Under the pieces are notes generated by a model. That model saw only the letters and a list, made by a program, of their open reading frames with translations, did not search any database and was not told the origin of the DNA. A DNA stretch of 36,548 nt from Bifidobacterium breve (GTDB taxonomy: Bacteria; Acidobacteriota; Vicinamibacteria; Vicinamibacterales; CAVVIG01): assembly GCA_943328785.2 (NCBI GenBank), contig CALQBJ020000009.1:1-36548 (forward strand), written 5' to 3'. This document shows, one piece after another, positions 18,018-25,336 of the stretch (position 1 is the first letter of the stretch; each line of letters begins with the position of its first letter). Both the position numbers and the translations under genes were made by a program.

Positions 18018-18982
18018 TGGCGCGCACCACTGCTCGCGTCACGCTCGATCCGCGCTGGCCTGCGGCGGCGCTCGCGCTCGTCGCCTGCCTCGTCACCGTC
18101 CAGTGCAGCGGCGGCGGCAAGTCGGGCGGCACGCCGACGAGTCCGACCGTGCCAGGTCCGTCGAATCCGAACCCGACACCGGTGCCGGTGGGTCCGGAGG
18201 TGTTTGTCGGCGCTGGGGACATCGCCATCTGCGGCGGCAACGCCGAGGCGACCGCCCGCCAGATCGACGGCATCGGCGGCACGGTGTTCACGCTCGGCGA
18301 CAACGCCTATCCAACTGGAGCCAGGGTCGACTTCCAGAACTGCTACGAGCCGTCGTGGGGCCGCCACAAGTCGCGCACGCGCCCGGCGCCCGGCAACCAC
18401 GACTACGGCACCGCCGGCGCCGCGCCGTACTACGACTACTTCGGCGCGAATGCCGGAGCGGCCGGTCAGGGCTACTACTCCTTCGACCTCGGGGCGTGGC
18501 ACATCATCTCCCTGAACAGCAACACGCCGGAGTCGGGCGCGGCGCAACTCGCCTGGCTGCGCGGCGACCTGGCGGCCACCACGGCCCGGTGCACGCTCGC
18601 CTACTGGCACCATCCGCTCTTCTCGTCGGGACCGAACGCCGTGAATGCCGGCGAAGCGTCGATCCGCACCTACGCCAAGCAGCTCTACCAGGTGCTGTAT
18701 GACGCCAACGCCGAACTCGTCATGGTGGGACACGAACACCTGTACGAGCGCTTCGCACCGCAGAACCCGGAAGGGGCGCTCGACACGGCGCGTGGCATCC
18801 GGCAGTTCATCGTCGGCACTGGCGGCGTTCCCCTGTACGACTTCCAGAGCGTGCGGGCGAACAGTGAGACGCGCCTGAAGGCGCATGGAGTCATGAAGCT
18901 GACGCTCTCGAGCGATCGCTACCAGTGGGAGTTCCTGCCGGTCAGCGGCGCCGGCGACAGCGGCACGCAGGTCTGCCACTAG
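18017..18982 (+). CDS. Metallophosphoesterase, exported lipoprotein
   Basis: A 321-residue protein with all the blocks of the calcineurin-like/purple-acid-phosphatase fold: GAGDIA, TLGDNAYPTG, APGNHDYG, AYWHHPLFSSG and MVGHEHLYERF. These supply the usual Asp, Asn and His ligands of a two-metal centre, so it is probably an active phosphomonoesterase or phosphodiesterase. The N-terminus (ALALVACLVTVQCSGGGKSG) ends in a Cys followed by a Gly/Pro/Thr-rich linker, as in lipoproteins anchored to a membrane, although the lipobox (TVQC) is not canonical. It starts in the last base of the TonB-receptor stop codon, which suggests that hydrolysis at the cell surface or periplasm and outer-membrane uptake are coupled. 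Confidence 0.88.
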   Translation: MARTTARVTLDPRWPAAALALVACLVTVQCSGGGKSGGTPTSPTVPGPSNPNPTPVPVGPEVFVGAGDIAICGGNAEATARQIDGIGGTVFTLGDNAYPTGARVDFQNCYEPSWGRHKSRTRPAPGNHDYGTAGAAPYYDYFGANAGAAGQGYYSFDLGAWHIISLNSNTPESGAAQLAWLRGDLAATTARCTLAYWHHPLFSSGPNAVNAGEASIRTYAKQLYQVLYDANAELVMVGHEHLYERFAPQNPEGALDTARGIRQFIVGTGGVPLYDFQSVRANSETRLKAHGVMKLTLSSDRYQWEFLPVSGAGDSGTQVCH

Positions 18983-18983
18983 C

Positions 18984-18992
18984 TGCTATAGT
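18984..18992 (+). promoter_or_regulatory. Possible extended -10 element (TGC-TATAGT)
   Basis: TGCTATAGT combines a TGN extension with a good -10 hexamer and ends 14 nt before the ATG at 19007. The phospholipase-D-like gene could therefore have its own start of transcription, with a leader of about 8 nt and no Shine-Dalgarno sequence. Confidence 0.35.
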
Positions 18993-19006
18993 CTCGATTC
19001 GCCCTG

Positions 19007-19873
19007 ATGTTGCCCCCAGACCGAGTCGTCCTGAACGCTCCGGAGCGCCGAGCGGCGGTGATTGACGTGATCCGTCACGCCCGGTCCCGGCTCTCGCTGT
19101 CGCTGTTCCGCTGCAACGACAAGGAGATCTTCCGCGAGCTGCGCGCGGCCGTGGGACGCGGTGTGGACGTCGAGGTGGTGGTCACGTCGCGCGCCAAGGG
19201 GGGCAAGAAGCCGCTGCGCAAGTTGTGGCAGCGTCTCGAAGACACCGGCGCCACGGTGCACGCCTACGACGACCCGGTGGTGAAGTACCACGCGAAGTAC
19301 GTGGTGGCAGACGAGGGTCCCGCGCTGGTGGCGTCGTTGAACTTCACGAAGAAGTGCTTCGCCCGCACCTCCGACGCCATCGTCATCACCTGGGACCCGG
19401 ACGTGATCGGCGGCTTGCGCCAGTTGCTGGCCACCGACCGTGACGGCATTGCCGCGCCAGACTCGCTGCCGTCACGGCTCATCCTCGGACCGGAACGGGC
19501 GCGCCGGCAGTTCACCGACCTCATTCAGCAGGCCACGTCGAGCATCCTGCTGATCGACCCGAAGCTGTCCGACCCTGGCATCCTCGGGCTGCTCGACGAG
19601 CGGCGTGCGGCCGGCGTCACCGTGCACGTGCACGGCGCGGAGCGCGTCGGCGACCTCAAGTCGCACGGCAAGATCATGCTGATCGATGGATGCCGCGTCG
19701 TCATTGGCAGCCTGGCGCTGACTGCGCTGAGTCTCGACTTTCGGCGGGAGGTGGCGATTGAAACCACCGACCCGGTCGTCGTATCCGACATCCAGTCTCT
19801 TTTCCGAACCCTCGGTGTGACCGCGGGTCTGCCCGGCGCTGTGCCGGCCGCCGCAGGAGGCGCCTCGTGCTGA
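19007..19873 (+). CDS. Phospholipase-D-like protein with two HKD motifs
   Basis: A 288-residue protein with two copies of the HxKx4D motif of the PLD superfamily: KYHAKYVVADEGPALVASLN and KSHGKIMLIDGCRVVIGSLA. Both His and both Lys are kept, so one active site from two half-domains is expected. No signal peptide is visible, so it would act in the cytoplasm or at the inner membrane. The superfamily includes phospholipases, cardiolipin synthases and nucleases. The length is shorter than cardiolipin synthases and there are no N-terminal membrane helices, so the substrate is uncertain. Its end overlaps the start of the porin gene by 7 nt, with the porin ribosome binding site inside this gene. Confidence 0.85.
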   Translation: MLPPDRVVLNAPERRAAVIDVIRHARSRLSLSLFRCNDKEIFRELRAAVGRGVDVEVVVTSRAKGGKKPLRKLWQRLEDTGATVHAYDDPVVKYHAKYVVADEGPALVASLNFTKKCFARTSDAIVITWDPDVIGGLRQLLATDRDGIAAPDSLPSRLILGPERARRQFTDLIQQATSSILLIDPKLSDPGILGLLDERRAAGVTVHVHGAERVGDLKSHGKIMLIDGCRVVIGSLALTALSLDFRREVAIETTDPVVVSDIQSLFRTLGVTAGLPGAVPAAAGGASC

Positions 19874-21255
19874 TTGCTCCGTTTGCCCTGCTCTTCGCCC
19901 TCGCTGAATCACCGGCGCCCGCACCGGCTCCGGCCGCATCGCCCGTCGCCACGACGGCGGCGGCGCCCACCACGCCCCCCGTGTCCATATCGACCGCGGC
20001 AGCCACAGCCTCAGCCGCCGCGGCCCAGGCCGACAACGGGGAGTCGAAGGGGCTGCGCCTTGTCTGGAAGGACCACCCGTCGCTGCGGGCGGGCAAGTGG
20101 CTGCGCCTCGATTTCGGCGTGAAGCTCCAGGGCGACAAGATGTTTCCGGGCGACGACCCGAACAACTTCGACGACCTGCAGCTCACGCGCGCGCGCATCG
20201 GCGTCGACGGCGAGCTGTTCAAGGTGCTCCAGTTCAGCATCGAGCGCGAGATGACCGACGCGGGCGACCTGAAGGTGAACGCCAAGGCCCAGAAGAACGC
20301 GTGGCGCGACGTCTACGGTGAAGTGAAGTTCGCCGACGCCCTTCAGGTGCGCGGTGGCCGCTTCAAGGTGCCGTTCAGCCTCGACCAGCTCACCGGCGTG
20401 TCGAACAACGACTTCGTCTACCGCTCGCTCGGTGGCAGCTACCTGGCGCCGGCGCGCGACACCGGCGGCATGGTGCGCGGCCGGATGTTCGATCGCGCCT
20501 TCACCTATGCGGTCGGCTACTTCGAGCACGACGGCGACAACGCACGGTCGAACAAAGTGGCAGGTGGCGACCGCACGATTGCGGCCCGCGTCACCGCGAC
20601 GCCGCTGGCCGCCATCACGCTGCTGAATCTCGACAAGGCCGAGCTTGGCGCGAACTACGCCACGACCGAGGTCACCGACGACTCGGAGCTGCCGAACGGC
20701 CTGCGTGGCCGCACGGTGATGTCCGAATACACGTTCTTCGAACCGGTCTTCGTGCGCGGCAACCGCAACCGCTACGGCGTCGATCTGGACTGGACCGACC
20801 ATCAGTTCGGTGCGCGCGCCGAGTACATGGCCGTCACCGACGCGCGCGACGCGCAGGGGCTGCGCGGCAACAACCTGAACGCGGTGCGCGCGCGCGCCTG
20901 GTACGTCCAGGGCACGTGGGTGCTGACCGGCGACAAGAAGGAACGGCCGGTCGAGCCGAAGCATCCGCTGCTGATGGGCGGCGTTGGCGCCATCGAAGTT
21001 GCCGCGCGCTTCGAGCGCATGTGGTTCGACAGCAAGGAGACCGGCGAACCGGCGTTCAGCAACTCGCGCGCCGAAGTCGTCCTGCCCAACGGCGACAAGG
21101 CGTTCACGGTTGGCGTGAACTGGTACCTGAACCGCTGGATGAAGCTGCAGATGAACGCGATTCACGAAGAGCTGCAGGATAACGGCCGCACGCCACTGCT
21201 CGATGGCGGCACGAAGTTCTGGAGCACCGTGTTCCGCGCGCAGATCGCGCTGTAG
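19867..21255 (+). CDS. OprO/OprP-type (phosphate-selective) porin
   Basis: A 462-residue porin. The GTG start is fixed by AGGAGG 6 nt upstream and lies inside the end of the preceding gene. A short hydrophobic signal (VLIAPFALLFALAESPA) is followed by an Ala/Pro/Thr-rich linker. The barrel then begins with WLRLDFGVKLQGDKMF and contains QLTRARIGVDGELFKVLQFS, RGGRFKVPFSLDQLTGVS and FTVGVNWYLNRWMKLQMNAI, the order seen in the phosphate-selective porin O/P family. Members form trimers in the outer membrane; some are specific for phosphate or polyphosphate, but others pass different solutes. The association with a phosphoesterase and a PLD-like gene favours a phosphorus role. Confidence 0.85.
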   Translation: MLIAPFALLFALAESPAPAPAPAASPVATTAAAPTTPPVSISTAAATASAAAAQADNGESKGLRLVWKDHPSLRAGKWLRLDFGVKLQGDKMFPGDDPNNFDDLQLTRARIGVDGELFKVLQFSIEREMTDAGDLKVNAKAQKNAWRDVYGEVKFADALQVRGGRFKVPFSLDQLTGVSNNDFVYRSLGGSYLAPARDTGGMVRGRMFDRAFTYAVGYFEHDGDNARSNKVAGGDRTIAARVTATPLAAITLLNLDKAELGANYATTEVTDDSELPNGLRGRTVMSEYTFFEPVFVRGNRNRYGVDLDWTDHQFGARAEYMAVTDARDAQGLRGNNLNAVRARAWYVQGTWVLTGDKKERPVEPKHPLLMGGVGAIEVAARFERMWFDSKETGEPAFSNSRAEVVLPNGDKAFTVGVNWYLNRWMKLQMNAIHEELQDNGRTPLLDGGTKFWSTVFRAQIAL

Positions 21256-21262
21256 GGATCGA

Positions 21263-21330
21263 GGGTCCGGCTAAAGCCGGACACTACGTACGGCGGGTCA
21301 GGATGTCGTGCCCGGCTTCAGCCGGACCCT
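21263..21330. repeat. Inverted pair of REP-like palindromes between convergent genes
   Basis: GGGTCCGGCTAAAGCCGG continuing into ACACTACG (21263-21288) is followed after 16 nt by an inverted copy, CCCGGCTTCAGCCGGACCCT (within 21305-21330). The pair occupies nearly the whole space between the porin stop and the stop of the opposing kinase-like gene and may serve as a bidirectional terminator. Confidence 0.8.
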
Positions 21331-21332
21331 CT

Positions 21333-21878
21333 CTAGCCGCGCTTCTTGAGGACCGAAATCGTCTTGAGGGTGCGTGCCGCGCGGATCACGAGTTCGCGCC
21401 GCACCGCCTTCGACTTCGCGCCGAGCAGTTGGTCGCTGGCAAACTCGACGAAGCCGGTGCGGTCAGACAGGCTGCGCGACGCGGCGGTCTCGACGATGCG
21501 CGACTGGTCCGGCAGCGGGGCAAACGAGAACATCTCGCGGAGCGACTTCGCATCCAGCCCTGCGGCCCGGCCGAAGGCGATGGCGGTGTTCACGTAGGGC
21601 GCAACCACGACCAGGCGCCCCTGGTCGAGCGCCGGCTTCACTTCCCACCGCAGGCGGAAGGCCAGGTCGGCCGCGTAGAGCAGGATAAGCGTGCGGGCCG
21701 ACGGCAGCCCGGCGTCTTCCTCCGCCACCATCAACTCGCCGAAGATACCGGACGCGTCCCACGCGGACACGGCCGCGCGCTCCTTGCGGTGTTCGCGGGC
21801 GAGCGTACGCGCCGTGGTGTCCACTGCGGCACCGTTCACACCATCGATGGCGACCAGCGTGCCGGGCATCGTCGTCAT
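21333..21878 (-). CDS. Thymidylate-kinase-like protein with degenerate active site
   Basis: A 181-residue protein related to thymidylate kinases and to its upstream neighbour. The P-loop position reads LVAIDGVNGAAVDTT, lacking the GK(S/T) that binds nucleotide phosphates, and the usual DR(Y/H/F) motif after the second strand is replaced by VVVAPYVNTAIAFGR. Overall fold cues remain (LILLYAADLAFRLRWEVKPAL resembles the LLHAADFRHRVDHEVLPAL helix of the neighbour). It is therefore probably not an active kinase by itself and may regulate or partner the intact one. Its ATG at 21878 overlaps the upstream stop as ATGA; the tracked ORF start nine codons earlier is less likely. Confidence 0.75.
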   Translation of the reverse strand: MTTMPGTLVAIDGVNGAAVDTTARTLAREHRKERAAVSAWDASGIFGELMVAEEDAGLPSARTLILLYAADLAFRLRWEVKPALDQGRLVVVAPYVNTAIAFGRAAGLDAKSLREMFSFAPLPDQSRIVETAASRSLSDRTGFVEFASDQLLGAKSKAVRRELVIRAARTLKTISVLKKRG

Positions 21879-22642
21879 CGCTCCCGGTTCCTGCCTGCCA
21901 GCCATTCGCCAAACGCGTCAGCATTCCAGTCCGACCAGGGGCGCGCTTCGCACTCGCGGAACATCCGGCGAATCGCGTGGTGCTGCTCGCCGATGCTCTG
22001 CTCCGCGTCGACGGTGATGAAGTTGAAGATCAGCGCCAGCGACTCGTACTCGCGGATGACGCGGGTGATGAAGCGCTGGTAGCTCTCGGTCGGGTCCTCA
22101 ACCTGCGTCACGTCCTGACCCGCCTCGTAATAGTTCGGCGTGCGCACAGCGGACACGCGCTTGCTCGACGTACCCGGTGACACCGAGAAGTAGAAGACGA
22201 TGTCGGGCCACAGCAGCGGCTGGTAGAGGCGCAGCACCCAGTCGAGGTCGAGACCGCGCGCCACGTCGCGCGCCAGCCCGGTGAACAGGAAGCGGTCGGC
22301 AATCACGAGCTTGCCGTCCCAGAGTGCCGGCAGCACTTCGTGATCGACGCGGTGCCGGAAGTCGGCGGCGTGGAGCAGCGAAAACTCCTCGGGGCTCAGC
22401 GAGCGAACCGCCTTGCGCGTGCGGATGATCGGCTTGATCAGGTCCGACGAGTTCCACTTCGTCGTGACGACGTCGTAGCCCTCGGACTTCAGCCAGGTCT
22501 TGAACAGCTTGCGCTGGGTCGTCTTGCCCGAGCCGTCGGGACCTTCGAAGGCGACGAGGAGCCCGCGTCTGCGCGAGGGATCGTTGAAGCGGGCCCGCGC
22601 CTTCTGGGTCCAGGTACGAATCGATACTGGCGACTTGATCAT
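21875..22642 (-). CDS. Thymidylate-kinase-like P-loop kinase
   Basis: A 255-residue protein with a complete P-loop (LLVAFEGPDGSGKTT, near residues 27-42), the substrate region LLHAADFRHRVDHEV, the catalytic DR motif in LVIADRFLFTGLARDVARG, and a C-terminal lid-like segment SPGTSSKRVSAVR. These are the marks of dTMP-kinase-like nucleotide kinases, but it is longer than a standard one (about 210 residues), has an N-terminal basic extension (IRTWTQKARARFNDPSRRR), and sits away from DNA-metabolism genes. It may not be the housekeeping enzyme. The ATG at 22642 overlaps the stop of the gene before it (ATGA), and its own stop overlaps the next start in the same way. Confidence 0.8.
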   Translation of the reverse strand: MIKSPVSIRTWTQKARARFNDPSRRRGLLVAFEGPDGSGKTTQRKLFKTWLKSEGYDVVTTKWNSSDLIKPIIRTRKAVRSLSPEEFSLLHAADFRHRVDHEVLPALWDGKLVIADRFLFTGLARDVARGLDLDWVLRLYQPLLWPDIVFYFSVSPGTSSKRVSAVRTPNYYEAGQDVTQVEDPTESYQRFITRVIREYESLALIFNFITVDAEQSIGEQHHAIRRMFRECEARPWSDWNADAFGEWLAGRNRER

Positions 22643-23253
22643 GCGCCTGCCGTGAGGGTGAGGCCGACGCGCGAGCCGCGCGGGGTCAGGATTGCGGAAC
22701 TGTCGCCCCCGCCGGGCCGGTCGTGCCACTCAGGGTCGAACGCGCGCTCGGACCATGGTGTCGCAGAAGGCACGTGGTCGTGCGAGGCGATCAGGTCGAC
22801 ATAGTGCCGATCTGCCCGCATCCGATACGAAGGAGGCAGCCCTTTACGAGTGGGACGACTGTCGTCCGCCGCCGAGTCGATGTCAGCCACATGGCGCCCG
22901 AATTCAGGTGAGTGGAGCAACGGTCGAGTCGTTATACCAGAAGCCACCGGGGCGTACAACGCGACTGGCCGACGATTGCAGCTGTCGTGTCCGACGACGG
23001 CGTACGGCGCAGCATCCAGAACTCGGTCGGCATCGACGCCGATCGCCACGGCGTAGTGATAGCGTTGAGGGCGCGCTTCGATGAGTCGCATCGGTGGGCA
23101 CTTCGCGTCGAGTGCGATGCGCAGCGCGGCCGCGGAGCCGACCAGGCTGGTCGTCGAGATCACCACCGTCGACGCGCCGCCACCGCGCGCCCGTCGGGAC
23201 GATTCAGCGCCCCGCGGTTGGCGTGGGCGCGAGCGTGAAGGTGAGCGGGGCAA
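22639..23253 (-). CDS. Unknown protein heading the thymidylate-kinase-like pair
   Basis: An open frame of about 204 codons whose TGA overlaps the ATG of the kinase gene (ATGA), which strongly suggests that it is real. I do not recognise the family. Visible blocks are RPQRYHYAVAIGVDADRVLD, SPEFGRHVADIDSAADD, GLPPSYRMRADRHYVDLI and SERAFDPEWHDRP; no membrane segment is seen. Codon use is less GC-rich in the third position than in the flanking genes, a possible sign of transfer. The true start is unclear: the tracked start is TTG at 23253, an internal ATG at 23091 would give 150 residues, and the only strong ribosome binding site (AGGAGG before the ATG at 23278) opens a different frame. A one-base indel near GCGGGGCGC would join that start to this frame. 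Confidence 0.5.
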   Translation of the reverse strand: MPRSPSRSRPRQPRGAESSRRARGGGASTVVISTTSLVGSAAALRIALDAKCPPMRLIEARPQRYHYAVAIGVDADRVLDAAPYAVVGHDSCNRRPVALYAPVASGITTRPLLHSPEFGRHVADIDSAADDSRPTRKGLPPSYRMRADRHYVDLIASHDHVPSATPWSERAFDPEWHDRPGGGDSSAILTPRGSRVGLTLTAGA

Positions 23254-23289
23254 CGAGCACCGTACGGAACGTACGCATCAATACCTCCT
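23204..23289 (-). other. Strong ribosome binding site plus 24-codon open frame
   Basis: AGGAGG (23289-23284) lies 5 nt before an ATG at 23278. The frame reads MRTFRTVLVAPLTFTLAP and stops with TGA at 23206-23204. It is either the true 5' end of the gene at 22639-23253 after a frameshift, or a short leader peptide. Confidence 0.45.
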
Positions 23290-23327
23290 GTTGTCGAGAC
23301 AGCACGACGATGCGAGCCAGAGCAATC

Positions 23328-23371
23328 GCGATTCCGGCGGGCGCCACCCGGTCGGTGGCACCGCGAATCGC
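23328..23371. other. Imperfect inverted repeat before the methyltransferase gene
   Basis: GCGATTC and GAATCGC form outer arms around an inner GCCACC-CGGTC-GGTGGC hairpin. It ends 15 nt before the GTG start at 23387, so it could affect translation of that gene or act as an operator in the 108-nt divergent space. Confidence 0.35.
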
Positions 23372-23386
23372 CGAGAGAGGGACAGC

Positions 23387-24193
23387 GTGAACGAGCGAGT
23401 GGAAACCTGGATGGCAGCGCTCGAAGCGCGGCAGTTGGCCGATCTGACATTCCCGGAAGTGTCGCGTTCTCTAAGGGCTCTGTCGTCCACCTATGTAGAG
23501 CGGCGCGCCAAATTGAAGGAGGGCGCGGCACTCGCCGGCGCCGGCAAGCGGGCGGCGTTCGCTCTCTTCTACGGCCCGTTGCACTTCCTGCTCGTGCAGC
23601 ACATCGTCGCGAGACTCGGGCGTCCGTTCACCACAATCGAGTCAGTGGTCGACCTCGGGTGTGGCACCGGCGCCTCTGGCGCGGGCTGGGCCACCGCGTG
23701 CGCAACGCCGCCGCGCGTGATGGGCATCGACCGTCATCCCTGGGCGATCGACGAGGCGCGCCGCACCTGCGCCGACCTGAGTGTGCGTGCGACGTTCCGC
23801 GTCGACGACCTGACGCACGTCACGATGGCGGGACAGCCGAGCGAGCGCGGCAAAGCGCGCGGGGCGACGCGCGGGGCGCCGCCGCCGAACGAGCGCGGGC
23901 ACGGTGTGCTGCTGGCGTTTGCGGTGAACGAGATCGTCGACGACGCGGAGCGCAACGCGCTGCGGACGCGCCTGCTCGCGCATGCCGGCGCCGGCGGCCG
24001 CGTGCTCATCGTCGAGCCGCTGGCAGGATTCGTCGCGCCGTGGTGGCAGGAATGGCAGGACGCATTCGCCGCGGCCGGCGGGCGCGCCGATGAATGGCGC
24101 GTGCAAGTGGAGCTGCCGCCGATCGTCGCGAAACTCGATCGCGCCGCGGGACTCAATCACCGCGAGCTGAAGGGGCGCTCGCTGTCGATCTGA
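23387..24193 (+). CDS. SAM-dependent methyltransferase
   Basis: A 268-residue protein with a Rossmann methyltransferase core: motif I VVDLGCGTGASGAGWA, motif II region VMGIDRHPWAIDEARR, an acidic block VRATFRVDDLTHV, and motif IV/post-I GHGVLLAFAVNEIVDD, then RVLIVEPLAGFVAPWWQEW. The N-terminal helical part (VERRAKLKEGAALAGAGKRAAFALFYGP) and the general layout resemble the Rsm22-like group, but this is only a suggestion. The substrate is unknown. The tracked ORF begins at 23081 inside antisense of the divergent gene; I use the GTG at 23387 because GAGAGG lies just upstream. A low-complexity insertion (ERGKARGATRGAPPPNERGH) interrupts the core between motifs II and IV. Confidence 0.8.
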   Translation: MNERVETWMAALEARQLADLTFPEVSRSLRALSSTYVERRAKLKEGAALAGAGKRAAFALFYGPLHFLLVQHIVARLGRPFTTIESVVDLGCGTGASGAGWATACATPPRVMGIDRHPWAIDEARRTCADLSVRATFRVDDLTHVTMAGQPSERGKARGATRGAPPPNERGHGVLLAFAVNEIVDDAERNALRTRLLAHAGAGGRVLIVEPLAGFVAPWWQEWQDAFAAAGGRADEWRVQVELPPIVAKLDRAAGLNHRELKGRSLSI

Positions 24194-24317
24194 GCGTCGA
24201 GCGGTTGGTGGGACGAGAGATCTTCCTCGCGAAGGTCGCGGTCGCCTGCGTGATCGCAACTCCGTGAGGCCAGTTGAATGCAACAGGCGCGATCGAGTAG
24301 GCGCGCATACGCGTCGC

Positions 24318-24333
24318 GATCGTGATCACGATC
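24318..24333. promoter_or_regulatory. 16-bp perfect palindrome GATCGTGATCACGATC
   Basis: The sequence equals its own reverse complement. It lies in the 236-nt space before the NmrA-type gene, about 25 nt upstream of the candidate promoter, and is a possible binding site for a dimeric regulator. It is well away from the preceding stop and has no T-run. Confidence 0.35.
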
Positions 24334-24356
24334 CGCGCGCGGACGCAAGATATTCG

Positions 24357-24385
24357 TTGTACTCAGCAGAAGAAATCTGTACAGT
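24357..24385 (+). promoter_or_regulatory. Possible promoter overlapping a CTGTACAG palindrome
   Basis: TTGTAC and TACAGT are 17 nt apart, and the -10 hexamer lies within the perfect palindrome CTGTACAG. The predicted start is about 38 nt before the ATG at 24430, leaving room for the GGAGG at 24416-24420. A repressor bound to CTGTACAG would cover the -10. Confidence 0.35.
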
Positions 24386-24429
24386 CGTGCACGTCGCGTT
24401 CAGGAAGACGCGACGCGGAGGTGTTTGGC

Positions 24430-25305
24430 ATGGTTCTGGTGGTCGGCGGCACGGGACAACTGGGCGGACGGATCGTTCGCGAGTTGTTGTCGAAGGGCGT
24501 GAAGGTTCGCGCCCTCTGCCGCCGTGGATCGGGGTACGGCGCGTTGGCCCGCATGGGCGCCGAGATCGCGATTGGCGACCTGAAGGATGCGTCCTCGCTG
24601 GAGGCCGCGTGCGCTGGCGCCGATACGGTAGTGACCACGGCCAACGCGGCTCGCCGCGGCGGCGAGGACACCGTGGACGCGGTCGACCTGCAGGGCACGC
24701 GTGCCCTGATCGACGCGGCCGCCAAGGCGGGCACCGGACATTTCGTCTTCACCTCGGTCTACGGCGCGTCGGTGGACTCGCCGATCCCGTTCGTCAAGGT
24801 GAAGGCCGAGAACGAAGAATACCTGAAGGCCAGCGGGATGGCGTGGACGGTGCTCGCGCCGAACGCCTTCATGGAGTCGTGGCCAGGCAAGGTGGTGGGC
24901 CTGCCGGCGATGGCCAACCGCGACGTGGTGCTGGTAGGCGAAGGCACACGGCGCCACGCCTACATCGCCGAGCATGATGCGGCGCAGTTCGCGGTTGCCG
25001 CCATCATGAACCCGGTCGCCAGGAACCGCCGGCTCGAAGTCGGCGGACCGAAGGCCGTGACGTGGGCCGAGGTGGTGCAGACCTACGAGGCTGCACTTGG
25101 ACGTTCGATCCCCGTGCGGTACGTCGCGCCGGGTGAACACGTCGACGGCATCCTCGATGTGCTGCTGTCGCTGCTGGCGGGCTACGACCGGTTCGACTCG
25201 GACTTCGACAGCAGTGCGCTGGCTGCGGAGTTCGGCGTGACGCAGACCCCGCTCGCCGCGTGGGTGCGCGCGTGGATCGCGGCAAACCAGCCGCGGATTT
25301 CGTAG
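24430..25305 (+). CDS. NmrA-type NAD(P)-binding protein (atypical SDR)
   Basis: A 291-residue protein starting MVLVVGGTGQLGGRIVRELL, the GxxGxxG dinucleotide-binding motif of the atypical short-chain dehydrogenase/NmrA group. Further marks are ALCRRGSGYGALARMGAEIA, a GDLKDASSLEAACAGADTVV strand-turn, and VKVKAENEEYLKASGMAWTV in the region that holds YxxxK in classical SDRs, where the Tyr is missing. It may thus be a redox-sensing or regulatory NAD(P) binder rather than a dehydrogenase, though the SDR a5/a7-type relatives include quinone and ubiquinone-linked proteins. GGAGG lies 9 nt before the ATG at 24430, which is preferred over the tracked start at 24322. A candidate promoter with an embedded palindrome precedes it. 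Confidence 0.82.
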   Translation: MVLVVGGTGQLGGRIVRELLSKGVKVRALCRRGSGYGALARMGAEIAIGDLKDASSLEAACAGADTVVTTANAARRGGEDTVDAVDLQGTRALIDAAAKAGTGHFVFTSVYGASVDSPIPFVKVKAENEEYLKASGMAWTVLAPNAFMESWPGKVVGLPAMANRDVVLVGEGTRRHAYIAEHDAAQFAVAAIMNPVARNRRLEVGGPKAVTWAEVVQTYEAALGRSIPVRYVAPGEHVDGILDVLLSLLAGYDRFDSDFDSSALAAEFGVTQTPLAAWVRAWIAANQPRIS

Positions 25306-25336
25306 ACGTACGACGCAGGTGTGACGAGGCGTAACC

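Noticed and set aside
23081-23386. N-terminal extension of the methyltransferase
   Set aside because: It would be antisense to the unknown gene, is low in complexity and precedes a GTG with a ribosome binding site.
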